DNA of 34,484 nt, taken from the NCBI GenBank assembly GCA_018715395.1, contig DVLQ01000028.1, positions 1-34,484 on the forward strand, given 5' to 3'. This stretch comes from Candidatus Coprocola pullicola (GTDB lineage: Bacteria > Bacillota > Clostridia > Lachnospirales > Anaerotignaceae). Each line of letters starts with the position of its first letter. The stretch's first letter is position 1. Under the pieces are notes generated by a model. That model had not been told where the DNA came from and did not search any database. It worked only from the letters and a program-made list of their open reading frames with translations. Shown one piece after another: positions 18,224 to 26,780 of this stretch. Made by a program: the position numbers and the translations under genes.

Positions 18224-18339
18224 GGCAAAAAAGCACCATTAAGTAAGGGAGAGACGAAGTGATAAATGTGATTATCAGACTATTCCATACTCCATTAAGA
18301 GGGTAACCGCAAGAGATAGAGCTTTATAGGGTCTGGTCA

Positions 18340-18362
18340 AATCACCTGTTTAATGAGTGGTT
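18340..18362 (+). repeat. IS200/IS605-type left-end hairpin (copy B)
   Basis: AATCAC (18340-18345) and GTGGTT (18357-18362) form a short stem just before the copy B start codon. Similar AACCAC...GTGGTT hairpins occur at 29987, 30623 and 33409 next to other tnpA relics, fitting the subterminal folds of this family. The stretch 18224-18339 is presumably end sequence and has no gene. Confidence 0.45.
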
Positions 18363-18367
18363 TTTAT

Positions 18368-18421
18368 ATGAATTGTTTAGCACATACAAGCTGGGAATGT
18401 AAATATCATATTGTATTCGCA
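18368..18421 (+). pseudogene. 5' end of IS200-type tnpA (copy B), cut off by the integrated element
   Basis: From ATG 18368 the sequence reads M-N-C-L-A-H-T-S-W-E-C-K-Y-H-I-V-F-A, the conserved start of IS200-type TnpA. It then stops matching at the ATTCGCA core. The missing continuation P-K-Y-R-R is found 11 kb away at 29483, so this is the left half of one gene split by an insertion. Confidence 0.85.
18410..18421 (+). other. attL of the serine-recombinase element
   Basis: ATTGTATTCGCA here matches ATTGCATTCGCA at 29471-29482 with one difference; the last seven bases (18415-18421) are identical. Sequence to the left encodes TnpA residues, sequence to the right does not. Confidence 0.8.
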
Positions 18422-18444
18422 ATGATATTTTCAATCACACATCA

Positions 18445-18915
18445 TTGTATCAATACCATCATGGAAAGTTGCTCCTTCATTTGACATTGCCATTTGAGAA
18501 AAGACCAAAAGGCAATCAACCGGGAGAGTATCTGCGTTATTATCGGCTACGAAATAATCTTACGACCAGACAACTTGCCGAGCAGGTAGGCATTGTTCCG
18601 GCAACTCTGCTGAAATATGAACAGGGGCTTACTCCGATACCATATGATACCGCTGTGAGACTCTCAGAACGGTTGAAAATTGATGAGGAACTTCTCTGTG
18701 ATTCATTTGCTGCGTTCATTGCGTCGCCTTATACAGAGGCTTTGAAGGCGATCAGAGAAGAATTGAAACTGAATCAGCGTGAGTTTGCAGAGCTTGTAGG
18801 CTTGAAGGTAAGCTACTACTATCAGGTGGAAAAAGGAAATCGCAGACCGTCCAGAAAAGTCTATCAGCAAATTATGGATGCCGTAAATACAAATCAATCA
18901 ACAAACTTTACATAA
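18445..18915 (+). CDS. Tandem helix-turn-helix (XRE-like) protein at the element's left end
   Basis: The frame encodes up to 156 aa with two HTH units. The first is YLRYYRLRNNLTTRQLAEQVGI followed by ATLLKYEQGLTPIPY (about residues 28-75). The second is KAIREELKLNQREFAELVGL followed by YYYQVEKGNRRPSRK (about 97-140). It is probably a regulator of the element. There is no ATG and no good ribosome binding site; TTG 18445 or 18469 would have to serve. The frame is open upstream right through attL. In an excised circle it would join in frame to the end of the recombinase gene. It may therefore be a truncated or integration-dependent gene. Confidence 0.7.
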   Translation: MYQYHHGKLLLHLTLPFEKRPKGNQPGEYLRYYRLRNNLTTRQLAEQVGIVPATLLKYEQGLTPIPYDTAVRLSERLKIDEELLCDSFAAFIASPYTEALKAIREELKLNQREFAELVGLKVSYYYQVEKGNRRPSRKVYQQIMDAVNTNQSTNFT

Positions 18916-18970
18916 GGATATAAACAAGCTACAATAACATTAGAAAGAGAAATTGATTGGAGGTATCCTT

Positions 18971-19321
18971 ATGGAACAAGGGTTTAGATATTATCAGTGT
19001 GGCGATTATTTTATTCCTAACATCCAGTTGAGTCCTTACAAACACAAAATGCTGGGCAAATACGGCAGAATGAGGAGAGCATATTTGCAAGAGCAGAATC
19101 CGATGCTACTAAACGATCTGATTCTCAGGGAGCAACTATTTCCGCATCTGTTGGAGATTGATGAAACGGCACATATCAGAGTTGAGAAGATGATGACTGA
19201 ATTACTTAAGAGAAATCCTATGCCAAACAAAGCTACACATCAAATGGCATGGGTACAGCACATGAACAGCCTAAAAGCGCAGGCAGAAGAAATCGTTTTG
19301 GCGGAGTTAATTTATAATTGA
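18971..19321 (+). CDS. tnpV: TnpV-family transposon protein
   Basis: This 116-aa protein reads EQGFRYYQCGDYFIPNIQLS, GKYGRMRRAYLQEQNP, LEIDETAHIRVEKMM and AEEIVLAELIYN, the TnpV pattern known from Tn4451-like elements. Its function is unknown. It is not needed for the chemistry of the recombinase in related systems and may be regulatory. GGAGG at 18959-18963 supports ATG 18971 over an upstream TTG. Confidence 0.85.
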   Translation: MEQGFRYYQCGDYFIPNIQLSPYKHKMLGKYGRMRRAYLQEQNPMLLNDLILREQLFPHLLEIDETAHIRVEKMMTELLKRNPMPNKATHQMAWVQHMNSLKAQAEEIVLAELIYN

Positions 19322-19322
19322 G

Positions 19323-19358
19323 AAAAAATGGGTTGCTTTAATTAGCAGCCCATTTTTT
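19323..19358 (+). terminator. Terminator after tnpV
   Basis: AAAATGGGTTGCT (19325-19337) pairs with AGCAGCCCATTTT (19344-19356, one G-T pair) with a 6-nt loop and a six-T tail. Confidence 0.88.
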
Positions 19359-19399
19359 ATGTGGGAAGAAAGTTCTTGAATTGTGAAATAGACACTTGC

Positions 19400-19422
19400 T
19401 GAATTGTCTTTTTGACAATTCA
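19400..19422 (+). repeat. Hairpin TGAATTGTC-ttttt-GACAATTCA
   Basis: A perfect 9-bp stem with a five-T loop, located at the truncated end of the gene relic that follows. It may mark the deletion junction or be an operator of unknown use. Confidence 0.5.
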
Positions 19423-19549
19423 AGAGTCGTCAAAAGCACAAGGTATTAATACTGATATTAATAATACTGAGTATAGTAATACTGATCCTATCTTATCCGG
19501 AGGTAAAGAAGTAAGTATATCGGTTGACACGGTTGAGCAAACAGTATAA
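19403..19549 (+). pseudogene. Relic of a replication-initiator-like (RepA-type) gene
   Basis: The frame reads S-K-A-Q-G-I-N-T-D-I-N-N-T-E-Y-S-N-T-D-P-I, then ends SISVDTVEQTV and TAA at 19547-19549. The N-T-D/N-T-E spacing resembles the flexible linker of the replication initiator proteins carried by Lachnospiraceae mobile elements. The N-terminal domain is gone and the frame is closed by TGA at 19400. The resemblance is from memory of the family, so the identity is moderate at best. Confidence 0.45.
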
Positions 19550-19552
19550 AAT
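19524..19552 (+). promoter_or_regulatory. Promoter of the restriction-modification operon
   Basis: A perfect TTGACA (19524-19529) and TAAAAT (19547-19552) with a 17-bp spacer, about 40 bp upstream of the XRE control gene. It lies inside the gene relic, overlapping its last codons. Confidence 0.7.
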
Positions 19553-19557
19553 AAGTA

Positions 19558-19577
19558 TGTAAGCTAACTAACTTACA
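19558..19577 (+). promoter_or_regulatory. Candidate operator of the control protein
   Basis: TGTAAG (19558-19563) and CTTACA (19572-19577) form an inverted repeat with an 8-bp spacer. It lies between the promoter and the ribosome binding site, so a bound XRE dimer would block transcription. Confidence 0.5.
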
Positions 19578-19592
19578 ATGGAGGTGATAAAG

Positions 19593-19973
19593 GTGGATGA
19601 TTTGAATTTGAAAACGGAAAATGCTGAATTTGGTCAATATTTGCGTTCCGTCCGACAAGCAAAAAAAATATCAATTCGTCAACTTGCAAAAACGGTGAGT
19701 AAAACACCTACATATATCAGTGATATTGAAAAGGGTAATAATAAACCTCCCGAAAGAGAGTTATTGGATAGAATAATTGCAGCATTGCATTTAGAAGAAT
19801 TTCCAGATATAAGGAACAGGCTATATGATTTAGCTGCAAAAGAAAGAAAAGATGTTCCAGCAGATATTAAAGAATACCTAATGGAAAATGAATCAATATT
19901 AAAAATTATTAGAACGGCAAAAGAAAGCCCAAATGAAAAACAAATCTGGGCAAAAGTATCGCAGATTATTTAA
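19593..19973 (+). CDS. XRE-family control regulator of the restriction operon
   Basis: This 126-aa protein has one HTH domain (FGQYLRSVRQAKKISIRQLA, then TPTYISDIEKGNNKPPEREL) and a helical C-terminal tail. GTG 19593 is favoured because GGAGG (19580-19584) lies 8 nt upstream; the ATG at 19578 overlaps that site. It is the first gene of the hsd operon, 16 nt before hsdM. It probably times restriction and modification expression and represses itself at the adjacent inverted repeat. That role is inferred from position. Confidence 0.8.
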   Translation: MDDLNLKTENAEFGQYLRSVRQAKKISIRQLAKTVSKTPTYISDIEKGNNKPPERELLDRIIAALHLEEFPDIRNRLYDLAAKERKDVPADIKEYLMENESILKIIRTAKESPNEKQIWAKVSQII

Positions 19974-19989
19974 TGGTGGAGGAATAAAA

Positions 19990-21555
19990 ATGGCTGAATT
20001 AAGAAAAGAAGATTTGTGGGTGATGGCGGATAAACTCCGTAATAATATGGATTCTGCAGAGTATAAGCATGTATGTCTTGGTCTTATATTCTTGAAATAT
20101 ATTTCTGATAGTTTTGAAAGAGCTTATCAAGAAATTTCTCAAGATGAATATGCTGATCCGGAAGATAGAGATGAATATCTTGCAAAAAATGTGTTTTGGG
20201 TGCCGCAGGAAGCACGTTGGGAAACGATTAAAAACAGCGCTAAAGATCCGACAATTGGTCAGGTTATCGATAATGCCATGTATGTGATTGAAAAGGAAAA
20301 CTCTTCTCTTCGTGGCGTGCTTCCTAAAGATTTTGCAAGAGCATCTTTAGATAAACGTTCTTTGGGTGAGTTGGTTGATTTGTTATCTGAACTTGAGATT
20401 GGAAACGATAAGAACAAAGACACTTTAGGCTCTGTATATGAATATTTTCTTGGAAAGTTTGCACGTGCCGAAGGAAAACTGGGTGGAGAGTTCTATACTC
20501 CACGCAGTGTAGTTGAGTTGATTGTAGCTATGATTGAACCTCACGATGGCCGAGTTTATGACCCTTGCTGCGGTTCTGGCGGTATGTTTGTCCAGAGTGA
20601 ACGCTTTGTTGAAGACAGAGAGGGACGAATTGACGGTCAATTAGCCATTTATGGGCAGGAATCCAATTATAATACTTGGAAACTTTGTAAAATGAACCTT
20701 GCTATCCGTGGAATCGAAGCAAACCTTGGTCAGCAAAATGCAGATTCCTTTCATAACGATCAGCACAAGAGTTTAAAGGCAGATTATATTATGGCAAATC
20801 CTCCTTTTAATATTAGTGATTGGGGCGGTGAGCGTTTAATAGATGATCCAAGATGGAGCAAATACGGTATTCCCCCTACGGGCAATGCCAATTATGCTTG
20901 GATTTTGCACATGCTTTATCACTTAGCACCAAGCGGAACGGCGGGTTTTGTATTGGCGAATGGTTCGCTTTCATCTTCTACAATCAGTGAATACAATATT
21001 CGTAAAAACTTAATTGAAGATGACAAAATCGATTGTATTGTTACTTTGCCGGGTGGACTGTTTTCAACAACATCGATTCCTGTTTGTCTGTGGTTTATGG
21101 CTCGCAATAAGTTGAAAAACGGACACCGTGATCGTCATGGAGAGATTCTGTTTATCGATGCCAGAAATATGGAAACAGAACCTTATGAGGACAGCCGTAC
21201 ACAGAGGCAGTTGACTGCAAAAACTATTGATGAAATCACCTCCGCATACCATTCTTTCCGTAACCACGAAAAGAAAGCAACAAAGTCAGATGGTACAGAG
21301 ATTGAATATGCTGATAAACAGGGATTTTGGAAGATAGCAACATTGGAAGAAATTCGTGAAAAAGATTATAATTTAACTCCTGCGAGTTATGTCGGTGTTG
21401 TTCCTGTAGAAGAGGACACGGAACCTTTCGATGAAAAAATGAAAAGATTGACAAAGAAATTATATAAAGTAATAGATGAATCTCAAAAGCTTGATGAGAA
21501 AATTAAGTTTCAATTAAATGAAATGGGATGGAATCAAAATTTTAAGGAGGAATAA
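19990..21555 (+). CDS. hsdM: Type I restriction-modification DNA methyltransferase subunit M
   Basis: This 521-aa N6-adenine methyltransferase works in complex with HsdS and HsdR. It has the N-terminal helical domain (ELRKEDLWVMADKLRNNMDS ... YKHVCLGLIFLKYI). GGEFYTPRSVVELI precedes the SAM motif DPCCGSGGMFVQS near residue 190, and the catalytic motif NPPFNISDW is near 268. A C-terminal helical region is present. GGAGG lies 7 nt before ATG 19990. The gene is intact and its end is 1 nt from hsdS. Confidence 0.96.
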   Translation: MAELRKEDLWVMADKLRNNMDSAEYKHVCLGLIFLKYISDSFERAYQEISQDEYADPEDRDEYLAKNVFWVPQEARWETIKNSAKDPTIGQVIDNAMYVIEKENSSLRGVLPKDFARASLDKRSLGELVDLLSELEIGNDKNKDTLGSVYEYFLGKFARAEGKLGGEFYTPRSVVELIVAMIEPHDGRVYDPCCGSGGMFVQSERFVEDREGRIDGQLAIYGQESNYNTWKLCKMNLAIRGIEANLGQQNADSFHNDQHKSLKADYIMANPPFNISDWGGERLIDDPRWSKYGIPPTGNANYAWILHMLYHLAPSGTAGFVLANGSLSSSTISEYNIRKNLIEDDKIDCIVTLPGGLFSTTSIPVCLWFMARNKLKNGHRDRHGEILFIDARNMETEPYEDSRTQRQLTAKTIDEITSAYHSFRNHEKKATKSDGTEIEYADKQGFWKIATLEEIREKDYNLTPASYVGVVPVEEDTEPFDEKMKRLTKKLYKVIDESQKLDEKIKFQLNEMGWNQNFKEE

Positions 21556-21556
21556 G

Positions 21557-22675
21557 ATGCTTTTAGGTGATTTAATTATTAATCATGACAATAAGCGTAT
21601 CCCATTATCAGCTAGGCAAAGGGAAAATATTGAAAAAAAATATCCATATTATGGTGCACAGGGTATTATCGATTATGTTGATGACTATCTTTTTGAAGGT
21701 AAATATTTGTTGATAGCTGAAGATGGGGAAAATTTAAGGTCTCGCAAACAGCCGATTGCAACTATTGTAGAAGGAAAGTTTTGGGTTAATAATCATGCAC
21801 ATATAGTTACATCAAATGAATTATCAAATCTTGAGTTTTTGTGTTTTTGGTTGAACTCAAATGATATATCTGAATATATAACTGGTTCGGCTCAACCAAA
21901 GTTGAATCAAAACAATATGAACTTGATTCCGTTTCCTGATTTTTCCAGAGAGGATCAGGATAGAATTGCAGAAAAGCTATCCGTGTATGAAAAGAAAATC
22001 AAAAATAATTTAGTTAACATAGCTCTATTAGTGAATATAGCAAACGAAATATATAAAGAAACATTTATACAAAAGTCCAAATTAGCAGATGGACAATATG
22101 CAGAATCAACTGTATTTGAGAACATTATAGAACTTAAGAAAAAAAATAAAGACGAAAAAGATTATCCAGTACTTTCGGTCGTAAAAGAAGGTGAATTTAA
22201 AGCATCCGAAGATGTATTTACAAAACAAGTTTATAGTAAGAGCACTAAAAACTATAAAATTGTTCGCCGAAATCAAGTTGCGTATAATCCGGCAAGGGCA
22301 AATATCGGCTCTATTGCCATGCTCAAGGAGTATGATGTTGGGCTTGTTAGCCCGATTTATACTGTTTTTGAGATGAAGGATACGATTACTCCTACTTTCT
22401 TCTATTACTATATGAAGCAGCCAATATTCCATGAAATGATAAAACACCATGCTATTGGCACAACAAGGCAGAACTTCCCTTTCGAAGCATTTAAAATGTT
22501 TCCTATGGTTATACCGCCGATGGAACTTCAATTGAAATTTGAAGAAATCGTAAAACCTATTGAGCAGAAAATTGAAAAGCTCAAAGAAGAAAACGAAGTG
22601 TTGGCAGAGATTAGAGATACCCTACTCCCCAAATTGATGAGTGGAGAGCTGTCAGTGGAAGCGGGTGAAAATTAA
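21557..22675 (+). CDS. hsdS: Type I restriction enzyme specificity subunit S
   Basis: This 372-aa protein chooses the DNA target. It has two target-recognition domains. The first (about residues 1-150) contains YYGAQGIIDYVDDYLFEG and ends before the helix IAEKLSVYEKKIKNNLVNIA. The second (about 180-335) contains VRRNQVAYNPARANIGSIA and TTRQNFPFEAFKMFP. It closes with the spacer helix KIEKLKEENEVLAEIRDTLL and PKLMSGEL. AAGGAGG sits 6 nt before the ATG. The first domain begins almost at the start codon, which is short but normal for some members. The recognition sequence cannot be read from the protein. Confidence 0.93.
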   Translation: MLLGDLIINHDNKRIPLSARQRENIEKKYPYYGAQGIIDYVDDYLFEGKYLLIAEDGENLRSRKQPIATIVEGKFWVNNHAHIVTSNELSNLEFLCFWLNSNDISEYITGSAQPKLNQNNMNLIPFPDFSREDQDRIAEKLSVYEKKIKNNLVNIALLVNIANEIYKETFIQKSKLADGQYAESTVFENIIELKKKNKDEKDYPVLSVVKEGEFKASEDVFTKQVYSKSTKNYKIVRRNQVAYNPARANIGSIAMLKEYDVGLVSPIYTVFEMKDTITPTFFYYYMKQPIFHEMIKHHAIGTTRQNFPFEAFKMFPMVIPPMELQLKFEEIVKPIEQKIEKLKEENEVLAEIRDTLLPKLMSGELSVEAGEN

Positions 22676-23571
22676 TGGATGAACGTGAACGATACGAAGA
22701 ATATCTACAAGATGAATCAGAAGAACAGCTTTCAATTTATAGTGTTTCTCACTTGCTGTCAAAACTTTCTGACTATAGTCGTATTATTTCTGAAAATGGA
22801 ATACCTGGTACATTGCTTTTTCGTGGACAATCTGACATTAAATTCGGCATCGATGGAAGCATTTTTAGAAATGGACTATTGGTAAAAGAAACTACTATCG
22901 TTAATGAACTGATATTGCAAGAGCCACTGGAATTTGGAAATCATATGACGGATTTTGAACAGTTGGTCAAAATGCAACATTACGGCTTGCCGACTCAATT
23001 GCTGGATATTACAACTAATCCTTTAATCGCTCTCTATTTTGCTTGTTCTGAACATGAGGACAAAGACGGTGAACTGATTTTGTTTATCGAATCGCTACAG
23101 CGTCCTACACAAAAAGAGGTAAAATTGTTTTCTGCACTTGCAGAATATGATGGAAAAAGCGAAGGTAATTTTTTGGATTATTTTTCAAGAAAAGGACTCG
23201 GGGATGATATTTTATCGAGCTTTGAAGAGAAAGTGGAGCGACTGAAGACGCAGTTTCAAAATAAATATGTCCCGGTAGTAGCTCCTAAGAACAATGAACG
23301 TATAAGACGCCAAAATGGTGCGTTTTTAATCTTGGGAATAGACATATCTGCTCCTGATTATTATCTAAAAAACAGTTTCAATTTAAAAGATAGTCTCAGT
23401 GAATATGTAGATGAAGGGATTCCAAGATATTTACGTATTCCAGCAGAACAGAAATCTTCTATATTGCATGAACTTGATATGATTGGAATAAATGAAGCAT
23501 TTGTCTACCCTGAATTAGAGCATCAGACATCGTATATCAAAAAAAGGCATTTTGTAAAGGCAGGTGAATAG
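22675..23571 (+). CDS. FRG-domain protein inside the hsd operon
   Basis: This 298-aa protein carries the FRG domain named after its FRG motif. LLFRGQSDIKFGIDGSIFR lies near residue 47 and QHYGLPTQLLDITTNPLIAL near residue 102. No signal peptide or membrane segment is seen. FRG proteins have no settled biochemical function but recur in phage-defence and mobile loci. Its ATG overlaps the hsdS stop (TAATG), and hsdR begins 1 nt after its stop, so it is translationally embedded in the restriction operon. It may modulate restriction or act as a separate defence effector; both are inference. Confidence 0.88.
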   Translation: MDERERYEEYLQDESEEQLSIYSVSHLLSKLSDYSRIISENGIPGTLLFRGQSDIKFGIDGSIFRNGLLVKETTIVNELILQEPLEFGNHMTDFEQLVKMQHYGLPTQLLDITTNPLIALYFACSEHEDKDGELILFIESLQRPTQKEVKLFSALAEYDGKSEGNFLDYFSRKGLGDDILSSFEEKVERLKTQFQNKYVPVVAPKNNERIRRQNGAFLILGIDISAPDYYLKNSFNLKDSLSEYVDEGIPRYLRIPAEQKSSILHELDMIGINEAFVYPELEHQTSYIKKRHFVKAGE

Positions 23572-23572
23572 A

Positions 23573-26500
23573 ATGTCCAATTTTATAGAAAATGATCTTG
23601 AACAAGCTGTATTAGAGTGGTTTCAAGATTTAGGCTACCAAACTCAATATGGACCAGATATTTCGCCGGGAGGAAGCTTTTCAGAGAGAGAAAGTTTTGG
23701 AGATGTTGTTCTGTACGACAGGTTACATAGTGCATTAAAACGCATTAATAAACAATATTCCAATGATACGATTTCAGAGCTGGTTAAGAAGATTACTCGT
23801 CAGCAAAGCTTATCTATTGTCCAAAATAATGTTGCGTTTCAAAAATTATTAACCGATGGTATTGATGTAGAGGTTAAGCAGAAAGACGGAAGCATAAAAA
23901 CCGAAAAAGCATATATTTTTGATGCTAGAGATATTGAAAATAATGAGTTCTTGGCAATCAATCAATATACTGTAATTGAAAGCGGAAAAGAACGCAGACC
24001 TGATATTGTCGCTTTCTTAAATGGTATTCCTGTTGTTGTAATAGAACTGAAAAATGCAACAAACGAAGAAGTGGATATTGTTGATGGATTTAATCAGCTT
24101 CAGACTTATAAAAGAGATATTCCTTCTTTGTTTTATTACAATGCCTTTATGATCACAAGTGATGGTATCAATGCAAAAGTTGGTACAATTACTTCTGATC
24201 TGGATCGCTTTATGTTCTGGAGAACAATTGACGGAGAAAAAGAATCAGGACTTTCTTTTCCGCAATTGCAAGTTATGCTGTATGGAATGATGAATAAAAA
24301 GAGATTTTTGGACATTATTTCAAAGTATAGCTTCTTTGTTCATGAGGAAGATAAGTCTTTCAAAATTTTACCTGGTTATCATCAATTTTTTGCTGTAAAT
24401 AAAGCTTTGTATACCACTCACTTGGCAGTTTCTGAAAATGGAAGCAGAAAAGCGGGTGTAATTTGGCATACACAGGGTAGCGGAAAAAGTTATTCTATGC
24501 TCATGTATACTCGTCAATTAGTTTTAGAACTGAATAACCCGACCATTGTTGTTATTACTGACAGAAATGACTTGGACGATCAGCTATTTACCACTTTTTC
24601 AAAAAGTGCCGATTATTTGCGTCAAACACCCAAACAGGCAGACACAAGAAAGAAACTACGAGAACTATTAAGCGTTCAAGCTGGCGGCATTGTATTTACG
24701 ACTATCCAAAAGTTTTCGCCAGACGAGAGTGACCAATCGATGGAAGCGCTGACTACCAGACGAAATGTGGTTGTTATAGCAGATGAAGCACATCGCAGTC
24801 AGTACGGGTTAGAAGCAAAAGAAAAAGATGGAAAAGTTTCTTTTGGTTTTGCAAAACATATGCGAGATGCATTGCCGAATGCTTCTTTTATCGGATTTAC
24901 TGGAACTCCTGTTGAGTTGAGCGATAAGAACACACCCGCCTTGTTTGGTGACTATATTGATATTTACGATTTGACTCAAGCGGTTAAAGATAAAACTACT
25001 GTTCCGATTTATTATGAAAGCAGAATTGCAAAGTTAGATCTTCCTCAGGAATTAAAGCCAAAGATTGATGATGAGTATGACAGCATTGTTGAGGGACAGG
25101 AAGAAACTTACGCCGAAAGCCAAAAGCGTAAATGGGCAAGGTTAGAAGCCATTGTTGGAACAGATAGTCGTATTGATGTAGTGGTGAAAGATTTTATCGC
25201 TCATTACGACCTTAGACAACAGGCGATTAATGGTAAAGTTATGTTTGTAGCTATGTCCAGAAAGATTGCAGTAAAACTTTACTCAAAGATTATAGAATAC
25301 CGTCCGGAATGGCATAGTGACGACATTAATAAAGGTACAATTAAGGTTATTATGACTTCTGCAGCATCTGATCCGCCTGAATTTCAGCCGCATTCAACTA
25401 CTGCATCTCAGAAAAAGCTACTTGCAAAGAGAATGAAAGATGTTGAAGATGAATTGAAAATTGTTATTGTTTGCGATATGTGGTTGACGGGATTTGATGT
25501 GCCTTGTCTTCACACGATGTATATCGACAAACCGATGAGTGGTCATAATCTTATGCAAGCCATAGCCCGAGTTAATCGTGTGTTTAAAGACAAGCCCGGC
25601 GGTTTAATTGTAGACTATATTGGTATTGCAGATAATTTAAGAAGTGCATTAGCACAATATACGCCGTCTGACAGAAAAACAACAGGTATTGATCCACAAG
25701 TGGCAATAGACCTTATGCTTGAGAAGTATGAGCAAATTCAAGGAATATTGCATGGATTGGACTACTCTTCTTATATAAGCGGCTCAGCAAGTGAACGAAT
25801 GGCTTGTATCGTTTCGGGTGTGGATTTTGTTTTGGGTAAACCAGAAGATGAGAAAAAAGAATTTCTTAATTTGGTTGTAGAAATCGGTAAGGCATACGCA
25901 TTATGCTCGACTTCTGAACAAGCTCAAGCAATCAATGTAGAGATTAGTTATTTTAAAGCCATCAAATCAGGTATTATAAAAATACTACCAAAGGACAAAC
26001 AGAAGAAAACGAAAGATCAAATAGAATATGAAATTGGTCAATTAGTTTCCAAATCAGTTATTTCTGAGGAAGTCGTTGACATTTTTGCTTCAGTTGGATT
26101 GAATAAACCGGATATTTCAATTTTATCTGATGAGTTTCTTGAAGAGGTAAAAGGACTTCCACAAAAAAATTTAGCTCTGGAACTTTTACGACGTTTGCTT
26201 GATGGTAAGATTAAAGCGATAGCTAAAAAGAATGTTGTACAAGCAAAGAAATTTTCTGAAATGCTTGAAGCCTCAGTAATTCAATATGAAAAACGTTCTT
26301 TAGAGACGGTAGAGGTTATAAAGGCTTTGGTTGATATGGCAAAAGATATGAATGAGCTTCATAAAAGAGGAGAAAAGCTGGGATTATCAGACGATGAACT
26401 GGCATTTTATGATGCGATATCTTCCAATGAATCTGCCAGAGATTTCTATGAAAATGATGTCCTAAAACAAATTGCTAAAGAACTAACAATCAGCATTAAA

Positions 26501-26671
26501 AATAATATTAAGGTTGATTGGGATGTGCGAGAAAGTGTTAGGGCGCAGATGAGAATTACTGTAAAAAGGTTGCTTAGAAAATATAAATATCCACCGGATA
26601 AACAGGCAACTGCGGTAGATTTGATAATAGAGCAAGCTGAAAAAATGTGTGAGTCTGAATTAGATAAATAG
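23573..26671 (+). CDS. hsdR: Type I restriction enzyme endonuclease/translocase subunit R
   Basis: This 1032-aa motor and nuclease cuts unmodified DNA far from its target. The N-terminal PD-(D/E)xK nuclease shows RRPDIVAFLNGIPVVVIELK near residue 140. The helicase region has Walker A HTQGSGKSYSMLM near 300, the DEAH box IADEAHRSQYG near 402, GFTGTP near 441 and QAIARVNRVFKDKPGG near 660. The C-terminal helical domain binds M2S. ATG 23573 is preferred to an in-frame GTG at 23564. The gene is intact and ends before a strong terminator. Confidence 0.96.
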   Translation: MSNFIENDLEQAVLEWFQDLGYQTQYGPDISPGGSFSERESFGDVVLYDRLHSALKRINKQYSNDTISELVKKITRQQSLSIVQNNVAFQKLLTDGIDVEVKQKDGSIKTEKAYIFDARDIENNEFLAINQYTVIESGKERRPDIVAFLNGIPVVVIELKNATNEEVDIVDGFNQLQTYKRDIPSLFYYNAFMITSDGINAKVGTITSDLDRFMFWRTIDGEKESGLSFPQLQVMLYGMMNKKRFLDIISKYSFFVHEEDKSFKILPGYHQFFAVNKALYTTHLAVSENGSRKAGVIWHTQGSGKSYSMLMYTRQLVLELNNPTIVVITDRNDLDDQLFTTFSKSADYLRQTPKQADTRKKLRELLSVQAGGIVFTTIQKFSPDESDQSMEALTTRRNVVVIADEAHRSQYGLEAKEKDGKVSFGFAKHMRDALPNASFIGFTGTPVELSDKNTPALFGDYIDIYDLTQAVKDKTTVPIYYESRIAKLDLPQELKPKIDDEYDSIVEGQEETYAESQKRKWARLEAIVGTDSRIDVVVKDFIAHYDLRQQAINGKVMFVAMSRKIAVKLYSKIIEYRPEWHSDDINKGTIKVIMTSAASDPPEFQPHSTTASQKKLLAKRMKDVEDELKIVIVCDMWLTGFDVPCLHTMYIDKPMSGHNLMQAIARVNRVFKDKPGGLIVDYIGIADNLRSALAQYTPSDRKTTGIDPQVAIDLMLEKYEQIQGILHGLDYSSYISGSASERMACIVSGVDFVLGKPEDEKKEFLNLVVEIGKAYALCSTSEQAQAINVEISYFKAIKSGIIKILPKDKQKKTKDQIEYEIGQLVSKSVISEEVVDIFASVGLNKPDISILSDEFLEEVKGLPQKNLALELLRRLLDGKIKAIAKKNVVQAKKFSEMLEASVIQYEKRSLETVEVIKALVDMAKDMNELHKRGEKLGLSDDELAFYDAISSNESARDFYENDVLKQIAKELTISIKNNIKVDWDVRESVRAQMRITVKRLLRKYKYPPDKQATAVDLIIEQAEKMCESELDK

Positions 26672-26747
26672 TGATTGTAATTTAGACTGATTCTATATCG
26701 GTAACTTCAGTGCAAGTTGCACCGAAGCTGAGATTTAAATTTTGTAT

Positions 26748-26780
26748 CAATCCTCGGCAATCTGCCGGGGATTGATTTTT
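26748..26780 (+). terminator. Terminator of the hsd operon
   Basis: CAATCCTCGGCA (26748-26759) pairs over 12 bp (one G-T) with TGCCGGGGATTG (26763-26774) around a 3-nt loop and is followed by ATTTTT. Confidence 0.9.

Noticed and set aside
19448-19485. Three AATACTGA words at an exact 15-bp period, like replication iterons
   Set aside because: They fall in frame and encode the N-T-D / N-T-E repeats of the gene relic (15 bp is five codons), so coding repetition explains them.
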